Assembly: GCA_002689345.1 (NCBI GenBank)
Contig: NZFU01000051.1
Location: 1 to 34,034 of the forward strand
Length of the DNA: 34,034 nt
DNA from: Methanobacteriota archaeon
Lineage (GTDB): Archaea; Thermoplasmatota; Poseidoniia; Poseidoniales; Poseidoniaceae
Direction: 5' to 3'
Part shown: positions 1 to 7,208 of the stretch, one piece after another
How positions within the stretch are numbered: position 1 is the stretch's first letter
How the letters are laid out: each line of letters starts with the position of its first letter
The notes under the pieces: generated by a model
What the model was told of the DNA's origin: nothing
Database searches by the model: none
Seen by the model: the letters and a program-made list of their open reading frames with translations, nothing else
Translations under genes and position numbers: made by a program

Positions 1-28
1 TGCCAAAACCGGGGAGTTGTTCAGACAT
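1..28 (-). CDS. 5' end of an unidentified gene (truncated by window edge)
   Basis: Reading the minus strand, an ATG at 28-26 opens a frame that runs off the window after nine codons (MSEQLPGFG). A GAGGT Shine-Dalgarno-like sequence lies about six bases upstream of this ATG, which is why I accept it as a real start. Too little is visible to name the product. It is divergent from the membrane-protein gene starting at 157, so the 128 bases between them must hold two promoters. Confidence 0.5.
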
Positions 29-156
29 ATCACTACCTCATAGATGCAGTTTATGATACAACACCCTCGGAGCCGCTTTGCATGGTAATTGTTTAAATCC
101 AAAGTATTTATTCTTTGATTTGAAAAGAACTAAACGCAATATATTGATGAAAAACC

Positions 157-1326
157 ATGGCAGGTAAGGATGGAGGCTTTCTCTCTTTTTTTGGAACGGC
201 TCAAGAACTCAGAGATTTCAGTGAGATTTATTTCGGCAGTTTAGCTATTGCATTAGTCTATTTCTTAATCCGGCATTTCAAAGGCGGAGGTATTGCCAAA
301 CTAGGAACTAAGCGTTTTGATTGGACAGTACTTACACTTGCAATTTGGTGTTTTGTTGGATTGTGTATCGATGGCTGGGCCCATAAGCACGGAGAAGTTG
401 ATGATTCATTCTTTACGAAATGGCATGCTGTTTGGTACTCTGGATTCACTGCATATGCAGGATATATTACATTCAGTTTATGGAAATTACATGATGGGCC
501 AATTCCAAAGAGTCCTACTGCGATTAAGGAATTCTTGAATGGAATGCCTAAGGGATATAGTGTGGGTGTAATCGGAATGGTAGTATTTTCGATATCAGGT
601 TTTGGAGATATGTTGTGGCATTCATTATTTGGGATTGAAGGCGGTACAGATATTCTTCTTTCACCAACGCATCTGGGATTGGCAGCAGGTCTGATTTTGA
701 GTTTGATGGTTCCTGTGATGAGTGCATGGCATAATCCAGATAGTGGCAAGACATTATCGGCACAGATCCCGATTATATTCGGCCTAGGTTGCTCATGGTC
801 AGTGATTACTTTGTTTACCTCTTATTCACATAATCTGACTATCAGTTACAAAGATTTGTGTGCAGGTAAAGGTTGTGCAATAGGAAGCGGAGGTCTTGAA
901 ACAGGAATCACTTCCATCCTACTTCAATCCGTAATTATGGCTGGGTTCGTTCTATTCTTCCTGAAAAGATGGAAGCCTCAATTTGGAGCATTTACAATTT
1001 TATTCTCTGTAAATGGCCTTGCAGTGGCAGCATTTGCACCTGGTGAACTCGGTGCAGCTTGGAAGCATCTATTGACTCCAATACTAACAGGAATACTTGT
1101 TGATATAATCTACAAGTTGTATGGTGAAAGGTCTAGGCTATTCGCATTCTGTCTGCCGTCTGTAGCAGTGGTATCATGGTTTATCATGTTGGTATTGATT
1201 TCCAAGAAAAATAACCTATTGGGATGGTCAATTCACGCAACAATCGGTGTAGTCTTCTTAGCCGGATGTGCGAGTTTGATGCTGAGCTTCCTTTCAGAAT
1301 CGGATGGTAATATTATTCGAGAGTAA
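157..1326 (+). CDS. Polytopic membrane protein with membrane-embedded histidines, function unknown
   Basis: This 389-residue protein has about eleven hydrophobic segments, near residues 24-40, 55-73, 90-109, 133-153, 171-190, 203-222, 250-269, 278-296, 305-320, 329-349 and 358-379. Histidines recur at or next to helix ends: H76 and H78 (DGWAHKH), H90 (FTKWHAVWYSG), H155 (GDMLWHSLFG) and H172 (LSPTHLGL). This pattern could suit metal or heme binding, but that is inference. I recall similar uncharacterised membrane proteins with DGWAH and WHA.YSG motifs in other prokaryotes, without an assigned function. The start at 157 is the first ATG and leaves a short cytoplasmic-looking N-terminus. A cysteine pair (C235, C240) lies in a predicted loop. 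The next gene downstream is a tiny zinc-finger ORF. Confidence 0.8.
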   Translation: MAGKDGGFLSFFGTAQELRDFSEIYFGSLAIALVYFLIRHFKGGGIAKLGTKRFDWTVLTLAIWCFVGLCIDGWAHKHGEVDDSFFTKWHAVWYSGFTAYAGYITFSLWKLHDGPIPKSPTAIKEFLNGMPKGYSVGVIGMVVFSISGFGDMLWHSLFGIEGGTDILLSPTHLGLAAGLILSLMVPVMSAWHNPDSGKTLSAQIPIIFGLGCSWSVITLFTSYSHNLTISYKDLCAGKGCAIGSGGLETGITSILLQSVIMAGFVLFFLKRWKPQFGAFTILFSVNGLAVAAFAPGELGAAWKHLLTPILTGILVDIIYKLYGERSRLFAFCLPSVAVVSWFIMLVLISKKNNLLGWSIHATIGVVFLAGCASLMLSFLSESDGNIIRE

Positions 1327-1356
1327 GAATGATATTCATGAACACCTTTGGCTTCT

Positions 1357-1476
1357 ATGATGAAGCGTTGTGAGAAGTGTGGTCGGACCTCGGCGTTGAC
1401 ATGTAAAAAGTGCCGTAAACCGCTTTGTAATTATCACTCCAAAAATGGTGTTTGTGATAATTGTAGCAAAAGATGA
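1357..1476 (+). CDS. 39-residue AN1-like zinc finger protein
   Basis: A short frame starting ATG-ATG encodes 39 residues with an ordered set of eight potential zinc ligands: C5-x2-C8-x7-C16-x2-C19-x4-C24-x2-H27-x5-C33-x2-C36. The order and spacing resemble the AN1-type cross-brace zinc finger (C-x2-C, C-x1-2-C, C-x4-C-x2-H, then two more ligands), with Cys in place of the last His. The rest is basic (K/R-rich), consistent with nucleic-acid or ribosome contact, but that is inference. The gene fills the gap exactly: it begins 30 bases after the membrane-protein stop and ends 2 bases before the convergent GTPase stop. No clear Shine-Dalgarno is seen, so translation may be leaderless or coupled. 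Dense, regular Cys pairs make a chance ORF unlikely. Confidence 0.7.
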   Translation: MMKRCEKCGRTSALTCKKCRKPLCNYHSKNGVCDNCSKR

Positions 1477-1478
1477 AA

Positions 1479-2594
1479 TCATCTTTTGACGATAATTGAA
1501 AGTATATCTCCATCCTTCAATCTATGTTCTAGGCCAACCCTTTGCCAGTCAAACTTAGCAGACGGGCCCTTAACACGTGCGAATCTAAACTTTCTAACGA
1601 AATCTCTGTGCAGGTTGTTACACACATTTCGAACAGTAGAATCATCCTTGACAATAAGTGGCTCTTCCATATCTGCTTCTTGTCCTTGCGGTTTGAGATA
1701 GATACTCATGAATCCAAGATTATCGTAGATGAAATCCTTCAATTCATCCAAACCAGTTCCCTTGAATGCAGATATTCTCATAATTGGCCAATCCTGAGGA
1801 AGTGCCTTTTCTGCGGAAGAAATTTCTTCCTCGGTTGCAATATCAATTTTGTTGACTGCAATTACTGACTTCGAATATACTCTGCTACCTGCCAAAGTAT
1901 CGACTAACATTTCCGCAGTTGTGTCCTTTCTCAGAGTTACAACTGCCGATGTATAACCGAATGAACGAATGATTTCTCCCATCTCATCAGCAGTTAGATG
2001 AGTTTGTTCAACAGTGGTACGAACATCTATTCCACCCTTGTCTACCCTCTTTACGAATACTGGTGGCTTAGTTTGATTAAGCCTTATTCCTGCATTTTCT
2101 AATTCACGATGCAACACTCGGAAATGAGCATCTTGGAATGGGTCAACAATGTAGAGTACCATGTCACACGATCTAATTACTCCAAGGATTTCTTTACCTC
2201 TACCCTTTCCTTCAGCAGCACCTTTAATCAGACCTGGTAAATCAAGAATCTGAATTTTTGCACCTCTGTGTTCCATCAGCCCAGGAATACATGTTAGGGT
2301 AGTAAATGCGAAATTACCTGCCTCAGATTTCGCATCGGTCACTTGGGTGATTAATGTGGATTTACCAACAGATGGGAAACCCACCAATGCAACCGAAGCA
2401 TCACCTGATTTTTTTACTTCAAATCCCTTTGCAGGCCCAGCAGCTTTAGCAGATGCAGCGGCTTTCTCTTCCTTGAGTTTAAGTTGAGCAATTTTAGCCT
2501 TTAGTTTACCGATGTGTGCATTGGTGGCTTTGTTTTTTTGAGTCTTGTTGATCTCGTCATAGAGGGCCTGAATTTGCTCTTTGATAGTAGCCAT
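1479..2594 (-). CDS. DRG-family GTPase (Obg-related, TGS domain)
   Basis: The 371-residue protein has a helical, Lys/Ala-rich N-terminal segment (1-60), then a G domain: G1 GFPSVGKST at 72-80, a TTLTC switch around 99-102 and G3 DLPGL at 118-122. The G4 motif is NKID. A C-terminal TGS domain ends in DGDILSIIVKR. Length and order match the archaeal/eukaryotic DRG (developmentally regulated GTP-binding) family, whose eukaryotic members associate with translating ribosomes. I chose ATG 2594 over an upstream in-frame ATG at 2630 because the family starts near this point and an AGGAGGG site lies just ahead of it. The gene is divergent from the 114-residue protein at 2662 and nearly abuts the AN1-like ORF at its 3' end. 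Confidence 0.93.
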   Translation of the reverse strand: MATIKEQIQALYDEINKTQKNKATNAHIGKLKAKIAQLKLKEEKAAASAKAAGPAKGFEVKKSGDASVALVGFPSVGKSTLITQVTDAKSEAGNFAFTTLTCIPGLMEHRGAKIQILDLPGLIKGAAEGKGRGKEILGVIRSCDMVLYIVDPFQDAHFRVLHRELENAGIRLNQTKPPVFVKRVDKGGIDVRTTVEQTHLTADEMGEIIRSFGYTSAVVTLRKDTTAEMLVDTLAGSRVYSKSVIAVNKIDIATEEEISSAEKALPQDWPIMRISAFKGTGLDELKDFIYDNLGFMSIYLKPQGQEADMEEPLIVKDDSTVRNVCNNLHRDFVRKFRFARVKGPSAKFDWQRVGLEHRLKDGDILSIIVKR

Positions 2595-2626
2595 CGCACA
2601 CCCTCCTATTCGCATCGGGCGGATGG

Positions 2627-2640
2627 GCATTCTTGAATGC
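2627..2640. promoter_or_regulatory. 14-bp palindrome in a divergent promoter region
   Basis: GCATTC-TT-GAATGC is a perfect inverted repeat with 6-bp arms in the 67-base gap between the divergent starts at 2594 and 2662. Its position would suit a dimeric regulator or could be fortuitous. It is not followed by a T-run in either direction, so I do not read it as a terminator. Confidence 0.3.
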
Positions 2641-2661
2641 TATCACCCAATCGGCTCGCAT

Positions 2662-3006
2662 ATGAAGAATGCAGAACTCGCAGTCCTCTTCTTCAGGCTA
2701 AAAGATATGCTTAGCAAATATGAGTCATTTTTACGTATTGTCAAGGATGAAGATGGATATTATCGACTGTATACGCCAACAAGGCGCCCCTTCATGGGAA
2801 TCTGTGTTCAGAGGAAGCATGTTGGGGTCTATGTGATGCCAATGTGCGAGAATGAATTTCTAGTCGGTGAACTATCTGAAAAGCAAATTGGTAAAGGAAC
2901 GTTAGGATTCACTAGGGATGATGACCCCTTTCTAGAGAAAATGCCTTCATTCATTGAAAGATGCTTCCAGCACTGTATTGATACGAACCAAGTCCCGATG
3001 GACTGA
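2662..3006 (+). CDS. YdhG/DUF1801-like small protein
   Basis: The 114-residue product has a pattern I associate with the YdhG/DUF1801-type alpha-beta fold: an N-terminal helix, a DGYYRLYTPTRRPF strand-turn, GICVQRKHVGVYVMPM, then a short GKGTLGF motif and a C-terminal helix. Members are mostly uncharacterised and some resemble the frataxin/CyaY fold. The reading frame is open back to 2581, but upstream ATGs at 2581 and 2623 lie in the divergent promoter region, and ATG 2662 gives the length usual for the family. No Shine-Dalgarno is visible, so a leaderless transcript is possible. The next gene starts 26 bases downstream on the same strand. Confidence 0.6.
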   Translation: MKNAELAVLFFRLKDMLSKYESFLRIVKDEDGYYRLYTPTRRPFMGICVQRKHVGVYVMPMCENEFLVGELSEKQIGKGTLGFTRDDDPFLEKMPSFIERCFQHCIDTNQVPMD

Positions 3007-3032
3007 TGAGGAATATCCTACACGCCTAACAC

Positions 3033-3692
3033 ATGGGGATTGACATGCGACTGCATCTAGTCGATGGTGAGTCATTACTAAATCTCCTAAATATGGATTG
3101 GAATGAAATCATATCGCAGATGAGCAATAATACTCTACGCTCATCCAGACCGGCACTTGACCCCAAATTAAATCGAGATTTTGATATTGATTGTGAAGCG
3201 GAATTTCTCGATATTGCAGAAAATATTTCTGGTACTGGAACAGTACGAGAAGTATTATTGGAAAATTTTGCCTTTGATGCCTTATTGAAGTTAGTAGAAT
3301 GGGTTAGTGTAGGCTATTGGGAAGCATGGGAAGGTAGATGCTTCCTCTATTTGGAGAATGCAATTGGAAGAAGTATGAAGGATGTTGAAGACATGTATTC
3401 TCATTCTACATGGATGGAACTTAGAGATTCATTATCTGGAATGAGCGAATCTGAATTTTCAGAGAAAGTTTGCTCGGATTGGATGCAAAGAAGAAAGGAT
3501 TTAGGAGAAACTTTGGATGAGAAAAAAGACCCCCGAATTATTCCTACATTCGAATCTCATGATCGGAATTCCAGGGGATTACATTACGCAGTAAATCAAA
3601 AACAACACGTCCAAATATTGGGCCGTGACCACTTAGATGCAAAATTCTGGGGCCACGGAGATTGGAATCTTGATAATTTACTAAATTCGTGA
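3033..3692 (+). CDS. Unknown 219-residue acidic soluble protein
   Basis: I do not recognise this protein. It is soluble, acidic and helix-rich, with many Trp residues and a distinctive C-terminus (KFWGHGDWNLDNLL). The middle (residues 85-110) contains WVSVGYWEAWEGR, which looks like an ordered helical core. There is no signal peptide or membrane segment. A second in-frame ATG at 3045 is an alternative start. The gene lies between a YdhG-like gene and grpE on the same strand, with spacings of 26 and 16 bases, so the three may be co-transcribed. A role in protein quality control is only a guess from this context. Confidence 0.6.
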   Translation: MGIDMRLHLVDGESLLNLLNMDWNEIISQMSNNTLRSSRPALDPKLNRDFDIDCEAEFLDIAENISGTGTVREVLLENFAFDALLKLVEWVSVGYWEAWEGRCFLYLENAIGRSMKDVEDMYSHSTWMELRDSLSGMSESEFSEKVCSDWMQRRKDLGETLDEKKDPRIIPTFESHDRNSRGLHYAVNQKQHVQILGRDHLDAKFWGHGDWNLDNLLNS

Positions 3693-3708
3693 AATTGAAA
3701 AACGGGCT

Positions 3709-4242
3709 ATGAGTGGAATGTCTATGGACGAAGACGAAGTTGTTGTGGAAGATGCTACTTCTGAAGATTCAGAAGTAGAAGAAACTGTAGAAGAAATAGT
3801 AGAAGAAATAGACCCTCTAACAGAAGCCCTTCAGAGGGCTGAATCTGCTGAAAAGGAAATCACTTATCGTGATGCTGAGATTCAAAACGTCCGTAAAAGA
3901 TTTATGTCTGAAAAGGCCACTGCGATACAGTATGGGGGCATGGGTATGGCAAGAAAAATGCTTAATGTCCTTGGAGATATAGACCGTGCATTATCAGTAA
4001 ATGAAGATGAAGGCTTGGTTTTAATCCGTTCAAAAATGTGGTCAGAATTATCTAGTGACGGAGTTGTAAAAATCGAAACCAAGGGTGAAAAATTTGATCC
4101 CGCAAAAATGGAAGCGATAACAACTCTACCCCCTTCTGACCAATTCCCTGCGAATTCGGTTATCGATGAACTTGAATCTGGATACCTCTACAAGGATAGA
4201 GTGTTAATTCCTGCAAGAGTCGTGGTTGCTTCTGACCAATGA
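3709..4242 (+). CDS. grpE: GrpE nucleotide exchange factor
   Basis: GrpE exchanges ADP for ATP on the Hsp70 chaperone DnaK. The 177-residue protein has an acidic, low-complexity N-terminus (1-40), a long helical region (about 40-85) and a C-terminal beta domain. The family hallmark is clear: FDPAKMEAITTLPPSD at about 129-144, then SGYLYKDRVLIPARVVVA. The usual NFxKR element appears as NVRKRFMSEK. The annotated start is the first ATG; ATGs at 3718 and 3724 are possible alternatives. dnaK and dnaJ are not in this window. Archaeal DnaK systems are generally thought to have come from bacteria, so the gene is an old transfer. It converges on the radical SAM gene with only 3 bases between stops. 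Confidence 0.93.
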   Translation: MSGMSMDEDEVVVEDATSEDSEVEETVEEIVEEIDPLTEALQRAESAEKEITYRDAEIQNVRKRFMSEKATAIQYGGMGMARKMLNVLGDIDRALSVNEDEGLVLIRSKMWSELSSDGVVKIETKGEKFDPAKMEAITTLPPSDQFPANSVIDELESGYLYKDRVLIPARVVVASDQ

Positions 4243-4245
4243 TGG

Positions 4246-5343
4246 TCATCGGATTTCATTGAGATGAACCACTCCAACTTCTAGTCTCTCGTGAGTAGGG
4301 TGGACTTCAACCATCAGTACAGGTACCGAGAGGTACTCTGCAACTTCTTCTGCAGCAGAAAGAGGTATTTCGATGCGCTGAGAAGGTGCATCAAAACGAA
4401 TCCATCCCTCGTGAAGACCTAGTGTTTCTACGAGTTCTTGAACATCACCAGCAGCATCTTCGAGCGTGCAAGGAATCGCACCAAACAGAATGGTGTCATC
4501 TCCAGACAGGATTTCATAAGGTCGCAATGTAGCTTCACCCCTTCTTCTGAATCTGCTTCTTAACTGACCAGCATCTTTGAAGGAAGCAGTACAAAATTTC
4601 ACATGGAAATCTAAGTGTTCAGCAGCCTTTTTTAATTCGATTGCAAGTTCAGCAGAACCATCTGCAGCAGCAGTAATTCCTCCTGCTAAATTGAAGCCAC
4701 GGACATCCATATTCTCTTGATTTCCAACAGTGATCTCTAACTCGTTAAGATTCAGAAATTGAACAGGAGAATCATGTAGTTGGTCAAGAAGTCGATGCAA
4801 TTTTTCATTCTTATCTGGTTCTGCTGGCAATTCAACACCAACACAAATCCCTGCATCATGTGCTGCAATTACTGATTTGCGATACATGCTTAAATCAAGG
4901 TCAAGTAAATGGAATCGCAATTCGTCCAAACCTGCTTGACCTAATTGTTTAGCCTGTTCTGGTTTTATCGGAATCGAGGTATAGCAATGGATATGATGCT
5001 CTTTTCCGAATTCCGATTTTAATGCAACTATCGCTTCAACTGTTTTGTCAAAGTCCAGCATTGGGTCTCCGCCAGTAATGCCGGTTCCAGTTGCCCGCAT
5101 CGCTTTTGCCTCTTCGATAACTTCATCGAAATTAGAACATCTTCTCTCGTTAGCAAACATATCTGGTGATTCTCTACGGTTATCAGACAGCGGGCAATAA
5201 TCACATCCCCAATGACACTTTCCGGTTACAAACAGAACTAATTTACTCCCACGTTGGCACTGTATGCAACCTTCAGCCTCACCCTGTTCGGGGGGGGCTA
5301 TCTCGCTTGCCATTTGTAGTTGCACAACCGTTCGGTCTAACAT
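4246..5343 (-). CDS. Radical SAM protein, COG2108-like (PflA-related)
   Basis: The 365-residue protein has a radical SAM cluster motif C43-x3-C47-x2-C50 (TGKCHWGCDYCPLS), which binds a [4Fe-4S] cluster and S-adenosylmethionine. It also has a preceding C26-x2-C29 pair (EGCIQCQRGSKLVLF). A GGDP motif (TGITGGDPML) follows, as expected for SAM binding. The layout of an N-terminal CxxC, a VLFVTGxC core and a C-terminal non-catalytic domain resembles the uncharacterised archaeal COG2108 group related to pyruvate formate-lyase activating enzyme. The substrate is unknown. The C-terminal third (about 270-365) lacks extra cysteine clusters and looks like a small alpha-beta domain. It lies 29 bases downstream of pdxT on the same strand, so co-transcription is likely. 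A run of eight C's on the coding strand falls near codons 16-18. ATG 5313 is an alternative start. Confidence 0.85.
   Translation of the reverse strand: MLDRTVVQLQMASEIAPPEQGEAEGCIQCQRGSKLVLFVTGKCHWGCDYCPLSDNRRESPDMFANERRCSNFDEVIEEAKAMRATGTGITGGDPMLDFDKTVEAIVALKSEFGKEHHIHCYTSIPIKPEQAKQLGQAGLDELRFHLLDLDLSMYRKSVIAAHDAGICVGVELPAEPDKNEKLHRLLDQLHDSPVQFLNLNELEITVGNQENMDVRGFNLAGGITAAADGSAELAIELKKAAEHLDFHVKFCTASFKDAGQLRSRFRRRGEATLRPYEILSGDDTILFGAIPCTLEDAAGDVQELVETLGLHEGWIRFDAPSQRIEIPLSAAEEVAEYLSVPVLMVEVHPTHERLEVGVVHLNEIR
5290..5297. repeat. G8/C8 homopolymer tract inside the radical SAM gene
   Basis: Eight consecutive G's (C's on the coding strand) encode the Ala-Pro-Pro stretch just upstream of the first CxxC. 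Such a run is conspicuous in AT-leaning DNA, and single-base slippage here would truncate the protein near its N-terminus. Confidence 0.8.
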
Positions 5344-5372
5344 CTAGGGTTTGAACTCACTGGTTGGATATA

Positions 5373-5939
5373 TCAATCCGATTGCATTGCTTGTTCTAAC
5401 AACCATGCGTGGAATCGATAATCTTCAGTTAATTCTGGATGAAATGTGAGAGCCAATATTTTCCCTTCAAGAACTCCTACAACTTCTTTTTCAAGCCAAG
5501 CGATTGGGTACTTGCTGCCCTCGGTAAAACGAGGTGCTCTGATGAAAACACCTGGAAATTGCCCCTTGCTGCCTATGTCGATTTTGATTGCTGATTGGAA
5601 ACTCTCCTTTTGTCGACCAAAGGCATTTCTGACTATTGGCGTCTCAATCAAGCCCTGTTGTGATAGTAGAATCGCTCCAGCACATGTGCCAAGTACTGGA
5701 ATCTGAGCGGCTCGTATTTTATTCCATATTCCTGAAAATAAATCTTCAGATCGGCTTGCAATTTTCATTGCAGTCGATTCTCCACCCGGTAATATGATTG
5801 CATCTATTCCATCTACGTCACTCGATTTACGTAATTCGCGTATGTTGATTTCAATGTTGATTGATTCAGCAGCCTTTAGCAATGCATGCATGTGCTCATG
5901 TCGAGCACCCTGCAACATGGCTATGCCAACTGTCAGCAT
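5373..5939 (-). CDS. pdxT: Pyridoxal 5'-phosphate synthase glutaminase subunit PdxT
   Basis: PdxT hydrolyses glutamine and passes ammonia to PdxS, which builds pyridoxal 5'-phosphate. The 188-residue class I amidotransferase shows the N-terminal strand TVGIAMLQGARHEH, the oxyanion motif PGGEST (51-56), nucleophile C86 in LGTCAGAI, and the H167/E169 pair in FHPEL. I start it at ATG 5939, because the frame extends upstream to 6020 but the family begins exactly at TVGIAMLQG. pdxS is not in the window. The gene is divergent from a PLP-dependent aminotransferase with 79 bases between starts, and the radical SAM gene follows on the same strand. Confidence 0.93.
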   Translation of the reverse strand: MLTVGIAMLQGARHEHMHALLKAAESINIEINIRELRKSSDVDGIDAIILPGGESTAMKIASRSEDLFSGIWNKIRAAQIPVLGTCAGAILLSQQGLIETPIVRNAFGRQKESFQSAIKIDIGSKGQFPGVFIRAPRFTEGSKYPIAWLEKEVVGVLEGKILALTFHPELTEDYRFHAWLLEQAMQSD

Positions 5940-6018
5940 GATTGATGCTAGCGGCATGAAGTTCTTCAGCAACTCGGTTTGTAGTTCACTTATTGAACCG
6001 GGAGTGTATCGGCTTAAC

Positions 6019-7203
6019 ATGGGTCACGAAGGTGATTGCTTTTTGGTACCCGGGCCGGTACGTATGAACCAGGCTTGCTTAGAAGCAATGTCAACTCCTA
6101 CAATCACTGCTAGAGGAACTGAGTTTCGTGACGTAATGGCTAGACTGAATAGTGGTTTGCGATACGCATTTAATCTTACACCATCATCTTCTGAGAGGAA
6201 AAATCAGTCGTGGACTGGTGATGATGGATACAAAGTCATAGTAGTATCTGGTTCTGGTACCGCTGCTATGGAAATGGTCATGGCAAATCGATTTCGACAC
6301 AATGACAGAGTATTAGTTCCTACAAACGGAAAGTTTGGTGAAAGAGTTGCTGAAATGGGTTCTAGATTTTGCAATGTTAAACATCTGAAATATGAGTGGG
6401 GACGAGCCTTCGATTTTGGAGAAATCGAAGAGCAATTGGCTAGAGGTAATTGGGAAGCAGTTGCCATTTGTCACAATGAAACTTCCACGGGAATAACTCA
6501 AGATGCTACCGAACTGGCAGAGATGTGTCAGCGTCATGGAGTTGCATTTATCATCGATGGAATCACAAGTGTTGGTGGTCTTCCTGTTCATCCTAATGAA
6601 TGGGGTGCCGAGGCGGTGGTTGTCGGAGCTCAGAAGTGTACGGCTGGTCCAAGTGGAATTGCAGCTATTGCAGTAAACCAGCATTTCATTGATCGATGCA
6701 CTGCAATAAGAAATCAAGACGATTCCAATCCTACATATTACCTGGATATTTTAGCGGCATTGAAAAAAGGAGATGATGACCAAACACCTTGGACTCCAGC
6801 GATTAATCCAGCCATGGGCTGGGCTGCTTCTCTTGAATACCTCAAGAATGAAGGATTAGAGCAACGCTGGAATAGATGTGCTCTAATGGCCAAAGGTGTT
6901 AGAAATTTATTCACTGATTTAGGATTTGAATTATTGGCTGATGAATTTTTCCGCTCAAGTACCGTTACAGCAATCATGTATCCAGATGGTATTGACGATT
7001 CTTGGAGAACTCGTCTGAAGGACGAGTATGATACTCAGGTTATTGGCGCACAGGACCATCTCAAAGGAAAGATGTTCCGCGTTGGAAGTATGGGGGAGAC
7101 AACAGTTTCTGAGATGATTGAAGGATGCAAGAGAATGATATCTTGCTTTGAGGATTTTGGAATGGAATTTTCACAAGTCGAAGTCGAGTCATATTTTGAG
7201 TGA
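6019..7203 (+). CDS. Class V aminotransferase (serine-pyruvate/alanine-glyoxylate type)
   Basis: This PLP enzyme probably moves an amino group between small amino acids and keto acids (alanine, serine, glyoxylate, pyruvate). The 394-residue protein shows the family N-terminus (LVPGPVRMNQACLEAM), a substrate/PLP loop (SGSGTAAMEMVM), the aspartate motif FIIDGITSVGG and the Schiff-base lysine K206 in VGAQKCTAGPSG. The C-terminal domain ends in a typical FRVGSMGETT segment. The open frame reaches back to 5794, but that part is antisense to pdxT and has no homologous look, so ATG 6019 is the sensible start. The stop overlaps the GTG at 7200 of the next frame, indicating a tight operon with nadM. 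Exact substrates cannot be read from sequence; a phosphoserine aminotransferase role is less likely but not excluded. Confidence 0.88.
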   Translation: MGHEGDCFLVPGPVRMNQACLEAMSTPTITARGTEFRDVMARLNSGLRYAFNLTPSSSERKNQSWTGDDGYKVIVVSGSGTAAMEMVMANRFRHNDRVLVPTNGKFGERVAEMGSRFCNVKHLKYEWGRAFDFGEIEEQLARGNWEAVAICHNETSTGITQDATELAEMCQRHGVAFIIDGITSVGGLPVHPNEWGAEAVVVGAQKCTAGPSGIAAIAVNQHFIDRCTAIRNQDDSNPTYYLDILAALKKGDDDQTPWTPAINPAMGWAASLEYLKNEGLEQRWNRCALMAKGVRNLFTDLGFELLADEFFRSSTVTAIMYPDGIDDSWRTRLKDEYDTQVIGAQDHLKGKMFRVGSMGETTVSEMIEGCKRMISCFEDFGMEFSQVEVESYFE

Positions 7204-7208
7204 TTGGT

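Noticed and set aside
5794-6018. N-terminal extension of the aminotransferase frame by 75 codons
   Set aside because: This part is antisense to pdxT, does not look like the aminotransferase family, and the conserved N-terminus begins just after ATG 6019.
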